A DNA stretch of 64,000 bases from the NCBI RefSeq assembly GCF_002303885.1, contig NZ_MRCM01000002.1, positions 62,001-126,000 on the forward strand, written 5' to 3'. This DNA comes from Flavobacterium sp. ACN2. GTDB lineage: Bacteria > Bacteroidota > Bacteroidia > Flavobacteriales > Flavobacteriaceae. Position numbers and translations under genes: made by a program. How positions within the stretch are numbered: the stretch's first letter is position 1; each line of letters opens with the position of its first letter. Positions 8,731 through 20,200 of the stretch are shown here, piece by piece. The notes under the pieces were generated by a model, which was not told where the DNA came from, searched no databases, and saw only the letters and a list, made by a program, of their open reading frames with translations.

Positions 8731-9318
8731 TTATTTAAAGAAATATAAAAATAAAAATAAATATACCCATAATAAATCCAAAAAGTGCCAATACATCGCA
8801 CCTAGCTCTATCCCAAGAGTTTGAGTCGAATTGTATTTTTGTTTAAAATGATTATAAATTATAATTAAAAGTGAAATTAATCCGCCAGCTAAGTGTAACA
8901 AGTGTGTAACTGTTACCACATAAAGAAAAGTTGTAGTAATTGAACTACCTTCTCCTGTAAAGTAATACCCTTCTGAAACGATTTGTCCAAATCCTTTGAA
9001 TTGTAATACCACAAATAAAATCCCTAAAGCTAAAGTTCCAAGAAGCAATCCAGTAACCGCACTTCTATTGTCTTTTTGAATGGCTTTTTTTGCCAAGTAA
9101 AAAGTAACACTGCATGCAATAATTACCGCTGTACTCCAATAGAAAGCTGAAGGAAGTTCAAAATTCTTCAACCAGTCTGCTCTTGATTTACTAACTACAA
9201 ATGCACTAGTTAAACCAGCAAACATCATAGTCATACTAACCATCGCGAAAAGCAGAATCAGTTTTGCCGATTTTGATTTCCTTACTTGCTCTTCATTTGT
9301 TTTCAATGTCATTTCCAT
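8731..9318 (-). CDS. Heme-copper oxidase subunit III family protein (short form)
   Basis: 195 residues with five membrane helices. Family marks: SKSRADWLKNFELPSAFYWS, VVTVTHLLHLAGGLISL (the helix with the conserved His) and GAMYWHFLDLLWVYLFLF at the C-terminus, which parallels GLYWHFVDLVWVFVF of the longer paralogue next door. Two in-frame ATGs at 9318 and 9312 are possible. It starts 5 bp after ctaB ends, in the same operon. Many Bacteroidota carry such a pair of subunit III-like genes. Confidence 0.88.
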   Translation of the reverse strand: MEMTLKTNEEQVRKSKSAKLILLFAMVSMTMMFAGLTSAFVVSKSRADWLKNFELPSAFYWSTAVIIACSVTFYLAKKAIQKDNRSAVTGLLLGTLALGILFVVLQFKGFGQIVSEGYYFTGEGSSITTTFLYVVTVTHLLHLAGGLISLLIIIYNHFKQKYNSTQTLGIELGAMYWHFLDLLWVYLFLFLYFFK

Positions 9319-9323
9319 AACAA

Positions 9324-10226
9324 CTATCTTAAAAATTTATCTACTATAAATACAATTTGCAAAAGCGAGATATAAGAAACACTCACTAGCATTAATGTTC
9401 TCGCTGCCTTTGCAGTTCTTAACTTATACAAACGAACCGCATAAAAAAGCATCCAAATCCCTAATAGAAACACTAAAACTGCCGCAATTGGAGAAATAAA
9501 CAACTGACCCGTAAAACCTAACACAGGTAATAACGATGCTATAATAAGCCAAATTGTATACAATATTATCTGTAATGCTGTTCCTTTATCTTTTTTACCT
9601 GTCGGAAGCATAAAAATTCCTGCTTTCTCATAGTCTTCATACAAAAACCATCCAATAGACCAAAAATGTGGGAACTGCCAAAAAAATTGAATTAAGAATA
9701 AAGTCCCTGCCTCGATGCCAAATTCGCCCGTTGCTGCTACCCAGCCCAACATAAACGGAATCGCTCCTGGAAATGCCCCAACAAAAACAGACAACGAAGT
9801 TACTGTTTTTAATGGTGTATAAACACTTGTATACAGAAATATAGAAATCGCAGCAAACATTGCTGACTTTGCATTTATCGTATAAAGAAGTGCAATACCA
9901 ATAACAGTAAGCAAACTTGCTACTAATAAAGCGACTTTAGGAGACATGCGTCCTGAAGGAACTGGACGGTTTTTGGTACGATCCATTAAAGAATCGATAT
10001 CTTTTTCTATTACTTGATTAAAAGCATTTGAAGCTCCTACCATACAATAGCCTCCAACTGCCAAAACAGCCAAAACACTCCATTTAAAAGGATGTTCAGA
10101 ATCTACGCCTAATAAATATCCAGCAATAGAAGAGAACAATACACTAATAGCTAAACCAGCTTTAGTAATCTCTTTAAAATCTAGAAATATTGATTTGAGT
10201 GATAATGTGTTTTTTGCAGCGTTCAA
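9324..10226 (-). CDS. ctaB: Heme O synthase (protoheme IX farnesyltransferase)
   Basis: Transfers a farnesyl group to heme B, giving heme O, the precursor of heme A for the oxidase. 300 residues, multi-helix UbiA family. The prenyl-diphosphate/Mg motif NAFNQVIEKDIDSLMDRT is intact, followed by RPVPSG; the second acidic motif is around DYEKAGIFMLP. The start is a TTG at 10226: no in-frame ATG exists near it, and the next upstream codons carry no start. A TACATTTG -7 box at 10262-10269 fits this start. First gene of the operon with both subunit III genes and subunit IV. Confidence 0.92.
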   Translation of the reverse strand: MNAAKNTLSLKSIFLDFKEITKAGLAISVLFSSIAGYLLGVDSEHPFKWSVLAVLAVGGYCMVGASNAFNQVIEKDIDSLMDRTKNRPVPSGRMSPKVALLVASLLTVIGIALLYTINAKSAMFAAISIFLYTSVYTPLKTVTSLSVFVGAFPGAIPFMLGWVAATGEFGIEAGTLFLIQFFWQFPHFWSIGWFLYEDYEKAGIFMLPTGKKDKGTALQIILYTIWLIIASLLPVLGFTGQLFISPIAAVLVFLLGIWMLFYAVRLYKLRTAKAARTLMLVSVSYISLLQIVFIVDKFLR

Positions 10227-10261
10227 TACCGTTGTATTTTGTGTATTTTTTTTGAGTGGTG

Positions 10262-10269
10262 CAAATGTA
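10262..10269 (-). promoter_or_regulatory. Candidate -7 element for the ctaB operon
   Basis: Minus-strand TACATTTG matches TANNTTTG exactly. It is 36 bp upstream of the TTG start of ctaB, giving a short leader. No good -33 TTTG is seen at 17-19 bp. Confidence 0.4.
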
Positions 10270-10383
10270 CAAATTAGATTGTAGAATTTAAACCTATAAT
10301 TTTAGATTTTTTTCAATAAACCCTATAGAAATTAAGATCTCAGCATTCTTTAACACTATTATTTCGAAAAATCTTATTAAAAA

Positions 10384-12507
10384 CTAGTAATCAAAATACC
10401 AATTAAAAATATCTGAACGTAATCCGATACTAAACCAAGTAGTACTTTGTTTAAAAGTTGCTGCCGTTTCTTGAGTCGGATCAAAATTTCTGTAGATCAA
10501 ACTTCCAAATAGTTTCAAGTTTGTCATCGGGTTAATTAAATATCCTCCTTGAACATCTGCAATAAAAACACTGGTTTTATTTCCTTGTCCGATTTTCACA
10601 CCCGTATCATACGGACGTTTTAAATCGTAACTTTTATAAATATTTCCTCCGTAGTTATATGAGTCTGCTGCGGTATCAAAATCCAAACCTCTAGTTCCAA
10701 CAGTCAATTTTGCATCGGCAAGCCAACGCCCTTTGTGGTATCTCGCAATTGCAATAAGTTCTTTAAAATTACCACCCCATTGATGTCCTACACTCTGATT
10801 ATTGTGTCCGTAGTTTGTAATAACAGCACTGTGCGAGTACACATAAGGTCGAACACTATTTAATTCAACCTGCAACAAAAGATCTTTTACATTAAATGCA
10901 TTGAAGTATTTTGCTCCAAGCTGAAATCCGAATTTATTTTTCCAGCTTTGATTTCCCGCTCCAACATCTGAAACAGAAAACTCATCAATCAAGAACTGCG
11001 AATACAGATTTATGCTATTATTCCATTTGTATTTACCTGTTATCCCCAAAAGTGCATTTCCACTTTTAGATGAAGATCCAAATTCTACTGCACGGTAAAA
11101 AATAATCGGATTAACAAAATTAGCATCAAAACCTCTGTTATTGGTGTCTGTCCAAACTACAGATTCAAAAAAACCTAAGTTTACCCTATTTGAAACGTTC
11201 CAGCTTAAATAATGGTTCGCCATGAATTTTGTTGCGTAAGTTCTCTCTGCTGTTACTTCTGGACGAACATCTTTCATCCACATATACGTGTTGGTATATT
11301 TAATTTTCCAAAATTTAGTGTTGATTTTAAAGTACGGGTACGGACTTGCTCCATCGCTTTCTAACAAAGAACGATAACCATCACCTATGAAATTTCTTCC
11401 GTAACCCAATTGAAAATCAAATATTTTTCCTGGTGCGAAAGTAATATTCGCTTCCGCTAAAGGAAAATCATAAGCATCGGTTTTGAATCCTTTTGCAATT
11501 CCAATCCCTGGAATTATTGCCGGATTTCCTCCAGATGGTTTAATAGATTCCGCATAATCGTTAAAATACCCCGCAAATCTTCCCTGACTTTCAAAAAATG
11601 TAGTCGTAAAGTTAATTTGTTTCCCTAAACCTCCTCTAAAGTTTAGCGCTCTAGTATTCACATAAGTGTAAGATGCATCAAGATCTGAAGCCTTACCCAT
11701 TTGTAAATCTACAATCGGATTTAAGGCAAACCAATAATCTTCTCCTTGAATCTGCACTAGATTTTCATTCCACCATTTTCTCCCCAGCCAAGTCGATGTT
11801 TTTTTCTGCAAGGATTCATTTACCGCTCTCAAATTATAATATTTTGAAACCTCAGCGTAAGTATAAGGTTTAGATGCTGTATGATTATTAATCCCAACTT
11901 GATTCATTTCTGCATCAAACTGCGCATAATAACTATGTGAAAAAGGAATATTTAAATGACTATCAAATTCTGGGTTATTGTATTTTTTGTATACAATACT
12001 ATCCAGCTCAGTCATTGGTTTTTGTGTTGGCTTTAATATTTCTGCCGCTGCCTGAGCTTCTGCTGCAAGCTGTGAAGCGTTTTTTAGTGGTATATCAATA
12101 GAAATCGTATATTTAGAATATGTCGGTTTTCCATTGTAAGTTGAGGGTTTTATTTTTGGAAATGTGCCAAAAACTCTTTTTGCTTCTTCCGACAATTCTT
12201 CCGTTTCTGCAGAAACATAAATTACTTTAAATTCGCCTTCTGCATTTACCTCAAAAAGTACTTTTACCACTCCTTTATAATTGTTTTCTTTTAATTTTTG
12301 AGGAACTTGAAAATTGCTAAACACAAAATCTTGAACTTCTTTATAAAAACAATTTTCTAATTTTTTGCCTTCTAAATTTTCGCAGTTAGGAAAAACTGGA
12401 AACATTTCTGCTGCAAAACCTGGCTGAACAGAAGAATTACCATTTTGCTGAGCAGAAACAATAAAGAACGAAGAAATTAAAACAAGGGACAAAAAAAACT
12501 TATTCAC
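10384..12507 (-). CDS. remB: Gliding motility protein RemB (RemB-like outer-membrane/surface protein)
   Basis: 707 residues. A signal peptide (MNKFFLSLVLISSFFIVSAQ) is followed by a TonB-C-like domain (about 30-145: YKGVVKVLFEVNAEGEFKVI and PKIKPSTYNGKPTYSKYTIS). The long C-terminal part is full of alternating aromatic/polar strands and ends in a Phe/Tyr (SDIFNWYFDY), as in outer-membrane beta-barrels. In F. johnsoniae, remB lies a few genes from sprA with deoC, vanZ-like and gcvH between; the same order is seen here. The start is GTG at 12507 with a TAA stop directly upstream, so no longer start is possible. Transcribed after deoC (19 bp gap). Confidence 0.8.
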   Translation of the reverse strand: MNKFFLSLVLISSFFIVSAQQNGNSSVQPGFAAEMFPVFPNCENLEGKKLENCFYKEVQDFVFSNFQVPQKLKENNYKGVVKVLFEVNAEGEFKVIYVSAETEELSEEAKRVFGTFPKIKPSTYNGKPTYSKYTISIDIPLKNASQLAAEAQAAAEILKPTQKPMTELDSIVYKKYNNPEFDSHLNIPFSHSYYAQFDAEMNQVGINNHTASKPYTYAEVSKYYNLRAVNESLQKKTSTWLGRKWWNENLVQIQGEDYWFALNPIVDLQMGKASDLDASYTYVNTRALNFRGGLGKQINFTTTFFESQGRFAGYFNDYAESIKPSGGNPAIIPGIGIAKGFKTDAYDFPLAEANITFAPGKIFDFQLGYGRNFIGDGYRSLLESDGASPYPYFKINTKFWKIKYTNTYMWMKDVRPEVTAERTYATKFMANHYLSWNVSNRVNLGFFESVVWTDTNNRGFDANFVNPIIFYRAVEFGSSSKSGNALLGITGKYKWNNSINLYSQFLIDEFSVSDVGAGNQSWKNKFGFQLGAKYFNAFNVKDLLLQVELNSVRPYVYSHSAVITNYGHNNQSVGHQWGGNFKELIAIARYHKGRWLADAKLTVGTRGLDFDTAADSYNYGGNIYKSYDLKRPYDTGVKIGQGNKTSVFIADVQGGYLINPMTNLKLFGSLIYRNFDPTQETAATFKQSTTWFSIGLRSDIFNWYFDY

Positions 12508-12526
12508 TTAAAATTTGGGTATTTAT

Positions 12527-13270
12527 TTAATATTGATTTGGGGAAATTTCTCCGTTTACAATTGCTTTTGCTGCCGAAGTTCCGATACGTTTTACTCCTA
12601 AACGAATCATTTCTGCCGCTTCTTCAAATGAACGAACTCCACCAGCTGCCTTTACTGAAAGCGGCGAAGCATTTTCTAGCATCATAATTATTGCTGGAAC
12701 TGTTGCTCCATTTGGAAGATCATTCTCTGTTTTATAAAAACCTGTAGAGGATTTCACAAAAACAGAATCAAAATCTTCTTCTTTAAAATTAGACACTACA
12801 ACATGTTTTATTAAAGAAGATAACTGGATAATTTCTTTATCTGTTAAGGCCGCAACTTCAATAATCCATTTTACTGTTTTATCATTTGCCAATCCAATCT
12901 GCGTTCCAATTAAAATTTCTTTTTTAACCAAATCGAGATCTCCATTCTTGAACGCTTCATAATTACAAACAAAATCTAAATCGTCAGCTCCATTTGCAAT
13001 TGCTTCGTTTGCTTCTTTAATTTTGGTTTCCAAACTTGACTTTCCTTCTGGAAAATCAATTACAGTTCCAACCAATAAAACAGAATTGGCTTCAACAATC
13101 ATGTTTTTTGCCAAAGAAACATACTCTGGACGAATCATAATTAGCTTAAAACCTTCTAGAATTGCTTCCTTAATTGCATTTTTAACCACAACAGTATTTT
13201 CTGCTTCCGAAAGACCAGCTTGCGATGCAGTTTTCAAATACGTGGAGTCTAAATATTGCTTTACATTCAT
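12527..13270 (-). CDS. deoC: Deoxyribose-phosphate aldolase
   Basis: Cleaves 2-deoxyribose 5-phosphate into acetaldehyde and glyceraldehyde 3-phosphate in deoxynucleoside breakdown. With the start at MNVKQYLDST (13270) the protein has 247 residues. The Schiff-base lysine is K173 in FVKSSTGF, the second catalytic lysine is K205 in VKAAGGVRS, and the aspartate is D99 in DDLDFVCNY. A longer in-frame start at 13300 would add ten residues unlike the family and is rejected. It precedes remB in what looks like one transcript. Confidence 0.93.
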   Translation of the reverse strand: MNVKQYLDSTYLKTASQAGLSEAENTVVVKNAIKEAILEGFKLIMIRPEYVSLAKNMIVEANSVLLVGTVIDFPEGKSSLETKIKEANEAIANGADDLDFVCNYEAFKNGDLDLVKKEILIGTQIGLANDKTVKWIIEVAALTDKEIIQLSSLIKHVVVSNFKEEDFDSVFVKSSTGFYKTENDLPNGATVPAIIMMLENASPLSVKAAGGVRSFEEAAEMIRLGVKRIGTSAAKAIVNGEISPNQY

Positions 13271-13354
13271 TTTGATTGAAGTTGCAGGAAACCAGCACAA
13301 AAGTACATTTTATATTGAAAAAACATAGCTTTTAACTGCTTGATTTTCTTGTAA

Positions 13355-13381
13355 TAAAAAACCCACCGAAGTGGGTTTTGA
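13355..13381 (-). terminator. Intrinsic terminator after the VanZ-like gene
   Basis: Stem CCCAC-CGAA-GTGGG (13362-13375), followed on the minus strand by a run of T. It lies just after the stop codon of the VanZ-like gene and before the deoC start, separating the two units. Confidence 0.7.
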
Positions 13382-13383
13382 AA

Positions 13384-13767
13384 TTATATTTTATCGATTT
13401 GACTCTTAAAAGCTATTGCAGAAAAAACTGCCACAAACGCTCCTAGTGCATTTGCTAAAACATCTGTAACATCTGAAGCTCTTGTTACTGTAAGAGCACT
13501 TTGGAGAATTTCTATCGTAATTCCGAAAAAAACAGAGAATATAAAAGAAATCAAATACGCTTTATAAGCGTCTGCTTCTTTTCCTTTTAATTCTTTTTTG
13601 AAAAACAAAATCCATGAAATTGTAAATCCAAAATGAAAACAGAAATGTACAATTTTATCAATGCTTGGAAAACTAACCGCTGGTATATTACTAGAATCTG
13701 TAAGACAAAAATAAGTAATGATTCCAGAGCAGATAATTGCCCAAATTAATAATAGTTGTTTAGGCAC
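13384..13767 (-). CDS. VanZ-like family membrane protein
   Basis: 127 residues, four membrane helices. The VanZ-like pattern is [20 protein letters not shown], then [20 protein letters not shown], the signature segment with the conserved Asp-Asn pair. It begins with a GTG overlapping the gcvH stop by 8 bp, which implies translational coupling. VanZ in enterococci gives low-level teicoplanin resistance; the role of the broad family in Bacteroidota is unknown. Confidence 0.8.
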   Translation of the reverse strand: MPKQLLLIWAIICSGIITYFCLTDSSNIPAVSFPSIDKIVHFCFHFGFTISWILFFKKELKGKEADAYKAYLISFIFSVFFGITIEILQSALTVTRASDVTDVLANALGAFVAVFSAIAFKSQIDKI

Positions 13768-14140
13768 CGATTAATTCTTTATAAGCTTGATCAGACAATA
13801 AAGTGTCAATTTCTGAAGCATCAGCAATTTTTATTTTAATCATCCATCCAGCCCCATAAGGATCTGAATTTACAGTTTCTGGAGCACTTTCTAAGTCTTC
13901 ATTAAAAGCAATGATCTCACCTGTTAATGGTAAAAATAAATCAGAAACTGTTTTTACAGCCTCAACAGTTCCAAAAACTTCATCTTTTGAAAGTGTCTGA
14001 TCTAAAGTTTCTACCTCAACATACACGATATCTCCTAACTCTTTTTGTGCAAAATGAGTAATTCCTACAGTTGCAACATCTCCTTCGATGCTAACCCATT
14101 CGTGATCTTTTGTGTACTTTAAATTTGCTGGTATGCTCAT
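13760..14140 (-). CDS. gcvH: Glycine cleavage system H protein
   Basis: Carries the lipoyl arm that shuttles the aminomethyl group between the P, T and L proteins of the glycine cleavage system. 126 residues, the usual length. Lipoylated K63 sits in [13 protein letters not shown]; family marks include [19 protein letters not shown] at the N-terminus and [14 protein letters not shown] near the C-terminus. The other gcv genes are not in the window. A TANNTTTG-type box (TACATTTG, 14182-14189) lies 42 bp upstream. Confidence 0.96.
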   Translation of the reverse strand: MSIPANLKYTKDHEWVSIEGDVATVGITHFAQKELGDIVYVEVETLDQTLSKDEVFGTVEAVKTVSDLFLPLTGEIIAFNEDLESAPETVNSDPYGAGWMIKIKIADASEIDTLLSDQAYKELIGA

Positions 14141-14226
14141 AATCGTTGTGTTTGAAAATTGATTGTTTAAAATTTAAGCCACAAATGTAATAATCTTCTA
14201 ATAAAATCTAGTTTAGAAACTAAAAT

Positions 14227-17200
14227 TTAATTTCCAAAATTATAACGAAGTGTGAAACCTGATCTGATATTCGTTAAAGGGAAAGAAGTCGAAATAACTG
14301 CTTTCGAGAACGAATGATCGTAATAAAATATTGCTGTTAAGTTTTTACTAAACGCATAATCGGCCGTTAATTTTAAAGTCCAGATGTTCTGTCCCGCTGC
14401 CAGCTGATTATTATCGTAATCTAAATATCGAACTAAAGTTTCATTATTTCTATATGAAAAATCAGCTTTTATATTGATATCACTCTTAATAATTCCGGTT
14501 GGATTATCTGCCAATCTTGATGAAATAATAACATCTTTAAAACGATATCCTACTCCAACAACATACTCTATTCCTTTAACCTCTGTCAATAAATTATTAT
14601 CAAAACTCATAGACAATGCACGGTCCTTTTTAACTTCTGTCAATAAACGGAATGAATTTTTCAACTCAAAATCAATTCTCATCAGCGGGCTAAATTGCTC
14701 CACTAAGTTAACATTAGACATGATTGTTTTATTGAAGAAGTTCGTATTTACGTCTTGCCCTCCAGGGGTTTCCAAATAATCAAAATTTGACCTAAATTGA
14801 CTTATTGTATATGATGCTCTATAATTATGTTGTAACGAAAAACGTCTAAAATGATCTTTGAAATACTTATAACGCATTAAACCATTATACTTCACATTCC
14901 AGTTCGGAATAGGGAAACTTCTAAAAATCCCTGTTGAACTCTTTGAAGCATCTGCTCCTGTATATGCCGCCATAAATGAAGGTAATAATACGGCTTGATT
15001 ACTTTTTGAGAAACCAATAGGATAACCTTGATTGGCTACATAAATTTTATAATTCGGATCTGATTCATCTGGAATAGGATTATTTGCATCTCCATATCTA
15101 GGAATCTCCCCTCCTCCATAATGCTGTTCTGCCAAACGATTTGCAATAACTAAACGATTGCTTCTAAAATCATCAAAAGCAGAAGACTCCGTTTCTGAAC
15201 TTGTTGAGAAAGCAGTCTTAATCAATACTGTAGAAATTGAAAACATTCCATAACTGTATGGTGACAATGCGATATACTCACCTGTATTTTGGTCTACACT
15301 GTATTGCTCTGATGAATTTTCAGAATAAGCACGATCCATAGCCAAATCGATTTTCAAATCAGGCAGTAAATCTACGTTTGCCATTACTTTCAAAAGCTTA
15401 TTACTTACTTGCGTAAAGTTTTGATTAAAATTCTGGTAATTAGTAAGCCATCCATTTTTAGCAGCTTCAAAACGTACATCATCCTGACTACCAAAAACAA
15501 ACCCTAACGAAGGTTTAGATGTACCAAAGAAACCAACTCCTGGAATATATCCTGGCAAAACGGTTCCGCTATTTTTTGTATAGTTGATTTGAACATTTTT
15601 AATACTTGTCAAAACCCCTATCAAACCATCATAAAAAGGATTACTGCTGGTAACTGGTTTAGCCGTATTTACAATTTTCTCTCCCGGTTTTGGTGGTGCA
15701 ACAGGTTTTGGTTTTGCTGGTTTACCCCCTGGTGTCAAACCTAAATATTTATACAGCGTATTCATATTTAATGTCGTAGAGAAAGTATTCGAATTGGCAT
15801 TTTGAACCGTATTTCCTAAATCCCAAGATACTCCACTGTCGTCAACGTATTGAGAAAGTGCTGTAGACGATCTTTGCCAATTGTAATCTGCCGTATAAGA
15901 GTAGTTTGCTTTTATGAAACTAAATATTGGAATTTTATTAATTGGAATATCATAGTTTAGAACCAATTGTTGTAAATGCTGATTTGGTATACCAATATCA
16001 AAATAATCATCCCAGATATTAAAATCTTCTTTTGGCGTATTATCGTCGTTCAAAAAGTTTCTTACAATATTGTTAGACGCTGCTGTGTAATTTAATTTTA
16101 ACGATTTTGTCAAATTAAATCCGAAACCATACTGATAATTAAATGCAAAGTTTCTTCTGTAAAGAGGATCTAAACCAATACCTTCTACATCAACTTGTCT
16201 GTATTGCTGGCGATTACTTTGCCTTAAAATATTGGTATTAAATGAAACGTTCGAAGGAAGATAATTGATATTAAAGTCGCTTAGCAATTTCCAATATTCA
16301 CTTGTTTTCATGAATTTGGTTTGCTTAAACGGAACTACTTCTTTAGGCTGAAAAGTGTAAGCATAATTGACAGAAGTATTAGACTGCTCATCATTATAAC
16401 TTTCAACTTCATAATCATGTCGCTCTACCTGATTATAAGACTGCGAGAACGTAAAGTTTTCTACATCATAAACATGCGGCTTCTGTTCTGGCGCTCTATC
16501 TTTTCTTACCCCAATAAAATTGATGCTTTTACGCTTCGTGTAATCAACCGCACGGGTTCTAATATTTTCTTTTTCTGTCGGATCTGTAGTTTCTGCTATT
16601 AATTGATCTAACTTAATATCCTGATTAAACGGATCGTATTCTGGCGTAATAACTTCTTCTCCAATAGCATAATTGAATGGAAGATTAATACCCCATTTCG
16701 GTGGCAATAACTTTCCTAAATTTATATTGGTTACAATGTTGTACTGCTGAATATCTTCACGATCTCTCTCGTTGGCTCCCTGCTCAAGAGAACCAAAACC
16801 GATTGTGCTCTTTTTTCCAGAAGCAGATAATGTCATTAAATCGGCCATATTGGTATCTACATTCAGTAAAGCAGCCATACCACCTTTGTTTTCCAAATCG
16901 GACATACGAAGTTCGTTAAACCATACTTCTCCCATAATATCCTTATGGTTTGCCGCGCTTTTTACCCCGACCATTAAATTTCGAACTAAACCGAAATTCG
17001 GATTTCCTTTAATACCTAAAGTCAATTTACCATCCTGGTCACCACCGTCTACATCTGGATCTCGGTCTGGATAATAAATACCATTTATATCTCTTTTTGG
17101 CGAATTAATATCGATATTCATTCCCAAGATTTTCATTCTAGTAAGTAATGAAAGTGCTACATCAATATTATTTTCTTCAAGCCACACTTGATCTGGACTT

Positions 17201-20200
17201 ATAGTACAACTTCCTCCAGTTCTCGTTACTTTTAATGGAATCTCAATTTGATAAAAGTTTTGTGTAAAGTCATTACCAAAACGAATAAATCCGATCATCT
17301 CATCGTCTAAAAGCTGAGTTTCATTTGGAAGAGATTCTGCGTGAAGGAACATTTTCAGTTTTTTGTACTGACGCATATCAACACTTACATTTTTGAAAAC
17401 TGCTCTAGAATCTTGATATTCTAATCCTGAACCTGCAATTCGCAATGCTAAAGACTGTTCGTTCTGATTGATAATTGTATTGTTGTTGTACAATTGCTCT
17501 CTTTGAACTCCTGGCGGAATAACATAGTTTACAGGACATTTAGTTCCGTTTTCCTGAATATTTACAGCCGCAACATCAAATTGAGTTCCGTCATCATCAG
17601 GATTTGTATCATTTGCATCAAGTGTTCCTGTATACTTTCTCCATTCTCCTCTAACTAAATCTAATGCTCCAAAACGAACTGTCATTTGATCATTAAACCC
17701 AGTCATAAACATACGCATGAAACGAATAGATCTAAAATCGGTAATATTTCCAATAGTATTTTGAGGTTTCGAAACCGGAATTTTAAACTGAATCCATCTT
17801 GCATTGGTAGTACTACCATTAGGAAGATCTACGTTTTGAACCTCTCTAATATCCGTAATATAATTTTCTCCAACTTGCATTCCTGGTCTTACATCAATAC
17901 TATATTCATAATACGCATTGATTGTACTCATGGTATTATCACGATTGATGTCTTCAACGTCTGGAAGAGTTGTAGAACCACGATTTGGATCATCAACGCT
18001 TACGGCAGAGTTCCCCTCTGTTCCATTGTATCTTTTATAACGCTGTAAAATGCCTCCTTCTGTATTTAAGAAGTATTTATAGTTATCTGCTGCGGGATCT
18101 TCTTCTCCTGCATAGTTGGTATAGATTGATCCCTCTTTTGCGTCTGGCAAACCATCTAAACCAACATCCTGATTTTTACGATTGTCTGGATTAGTATCAA
18201 ATGCATAAATCAATGATTGAGATGCTGGCACGTCTCCCCAAATCGGTTGTGGATTTACCATAATCTGATCTGGTCCTAAACCATTTTCATATTGTTTTCT
18301 TCCGTCTTTTAGAACATCTTCTGAAACTTCTCCTAAATTGAAGTAAATTTTCCCATTATTAGTTCCTTGAGCCTGCCCCGTTCCAACATAAGGATCAAGT
18401 ACCCAGAACTGAATGTATTCAACATTTCCTTGCTCAAAGTTTGTAGAATTCAGCGCACGCATAATTCCACCAAAATTAGATGAAGGACTGCTTGAACTAA
18501 AATTAGGGTTATTATTGTAAGGCCCTCTATCTGATGGATAATATGTTAAGTCTAATGTATTAACAACCTGAATCTGCCCTTGTGCAATATCTGTATTTGG
18601 ATAAAGCTCTCTGCTATAAATTCTTCTTGTTGAGTTTAATGATAAATCATCATTTGAGACTCCTGATGGTTTTGAGGTGTAGAAAATTGGATCGATAGTA
18701 TACCAAGCCAATTTTGCACGTTTAAAACCATACTCAAGCGTATTGGAGTTGGCATTGAAAGTATTGTCTGTTGCAGAAGTAATAAATGGTGTAGAAGCCA
18801 AACTCCATGCATAAGCAGATCTCATATCGATTGTAGTCTGAGTACCTTCAAAATCATCAATATAAATGGTTGCTTCGCCTTCAAAATCACTTGCTTTTGG
18901 AGCATCTGGTTTCAAAAATGCGACTTCTCCACGAATCGAAAGATTAGACGGAACATCGGTATCTATATTAGGTAATTTATTAGCCAATCTTGTCAAAAAC
19001 GGAACTTCTGTCGCATAATTTCCATTAAAACCAAAAATGGTATTATTTACAGATTCTTGTCCGTAGCTTGATTTTTGAGTGAAAGGACGTTCTGTCATTT
19101 TTAAGAATGTACCTCCAACCACAAACTTTTCAGAAATTTTATGTTCAACATTGAATCCCATAAATCTTCTTGTCTGCTGCCCAAAGATTGAATTGTTCTC
19201 CAACGAAACTTCAATCGGTGTATTAGAAGCTTGAAGCGAAGGATCTAATATCTGCACACGTCCTAATTGATAATCGACACTATAATCTATGCCCTCTACT
19301 AAAACTCGTCCTGCAGCAGTTACCACAACAGACCCTTGCGGAACATTAAAGGCTCCGATAGGAATACCATTGCTTCCCGAAGATTTATATTTTCCTCTTA
19401 ATAAGAATTTGTTTTTATCACTATCCTGCAATGCACCAGCCTGAGTATTTCTGTACATGTTTCTAAAGACATACTTTCTCTGATTTGCATTATAGGTAGC
19501 TGGATCATTATAACTTTCCCCAGAGTTGGTATTCAATTTTCTAAATAAAAGTTCTCCAAAAGGCTCTTTAGTGGTGAAAATAATTCGGGCATTCTGCACA
19601 TCAACCGTAACCCCTGGAACATAATCAAAGAATCCGTCTCCTCCCATTTGCGGATCGTTGTTGTAATTTAAACGGTCAAGATTAAAAACATTCAATAATG
19701 GCGTTTGGTCTACTTTATCGTCTGGAGCTGGATTTGCCGGAAAAGTACTTCCTGTTACTGGCGTAATATAATTTATTGGCGAAGGATCGGTATAAAGAAT
19801 ATTAAGTCTAAAATCTTCTTGTTTGATTTGATAGGCTTGAGGAATTTGATAAACGTTTTTCATCATCAAGTTCCAAACCGGATTTTGAACGTTTGTCAAA
19901 CTACTTTTCAGCATTTTTAAAACCAAACTCTGTGTTACAATTGCCTGATTGGCATTGTTGTTTCCTGTAACTACAGTTGCATCTACACCATCACTACCAA
20001 ACTCCCCTACTTGGTATGTTTTTCCACCAACTGTATATTCAAACGCAACCGCTAGAATTTCGTCATTGGCCAATCGCTGCTGTAACGAGATGTAACCCAA
20101 CTGTGCATTAAAAGTATATTCGTTTGTAGTTAATTTTCTAGCATTTTCCAGAACAGAATAATCAGTTCCCTCGTTTACGTTGGTATTATTAAATCCAGAT

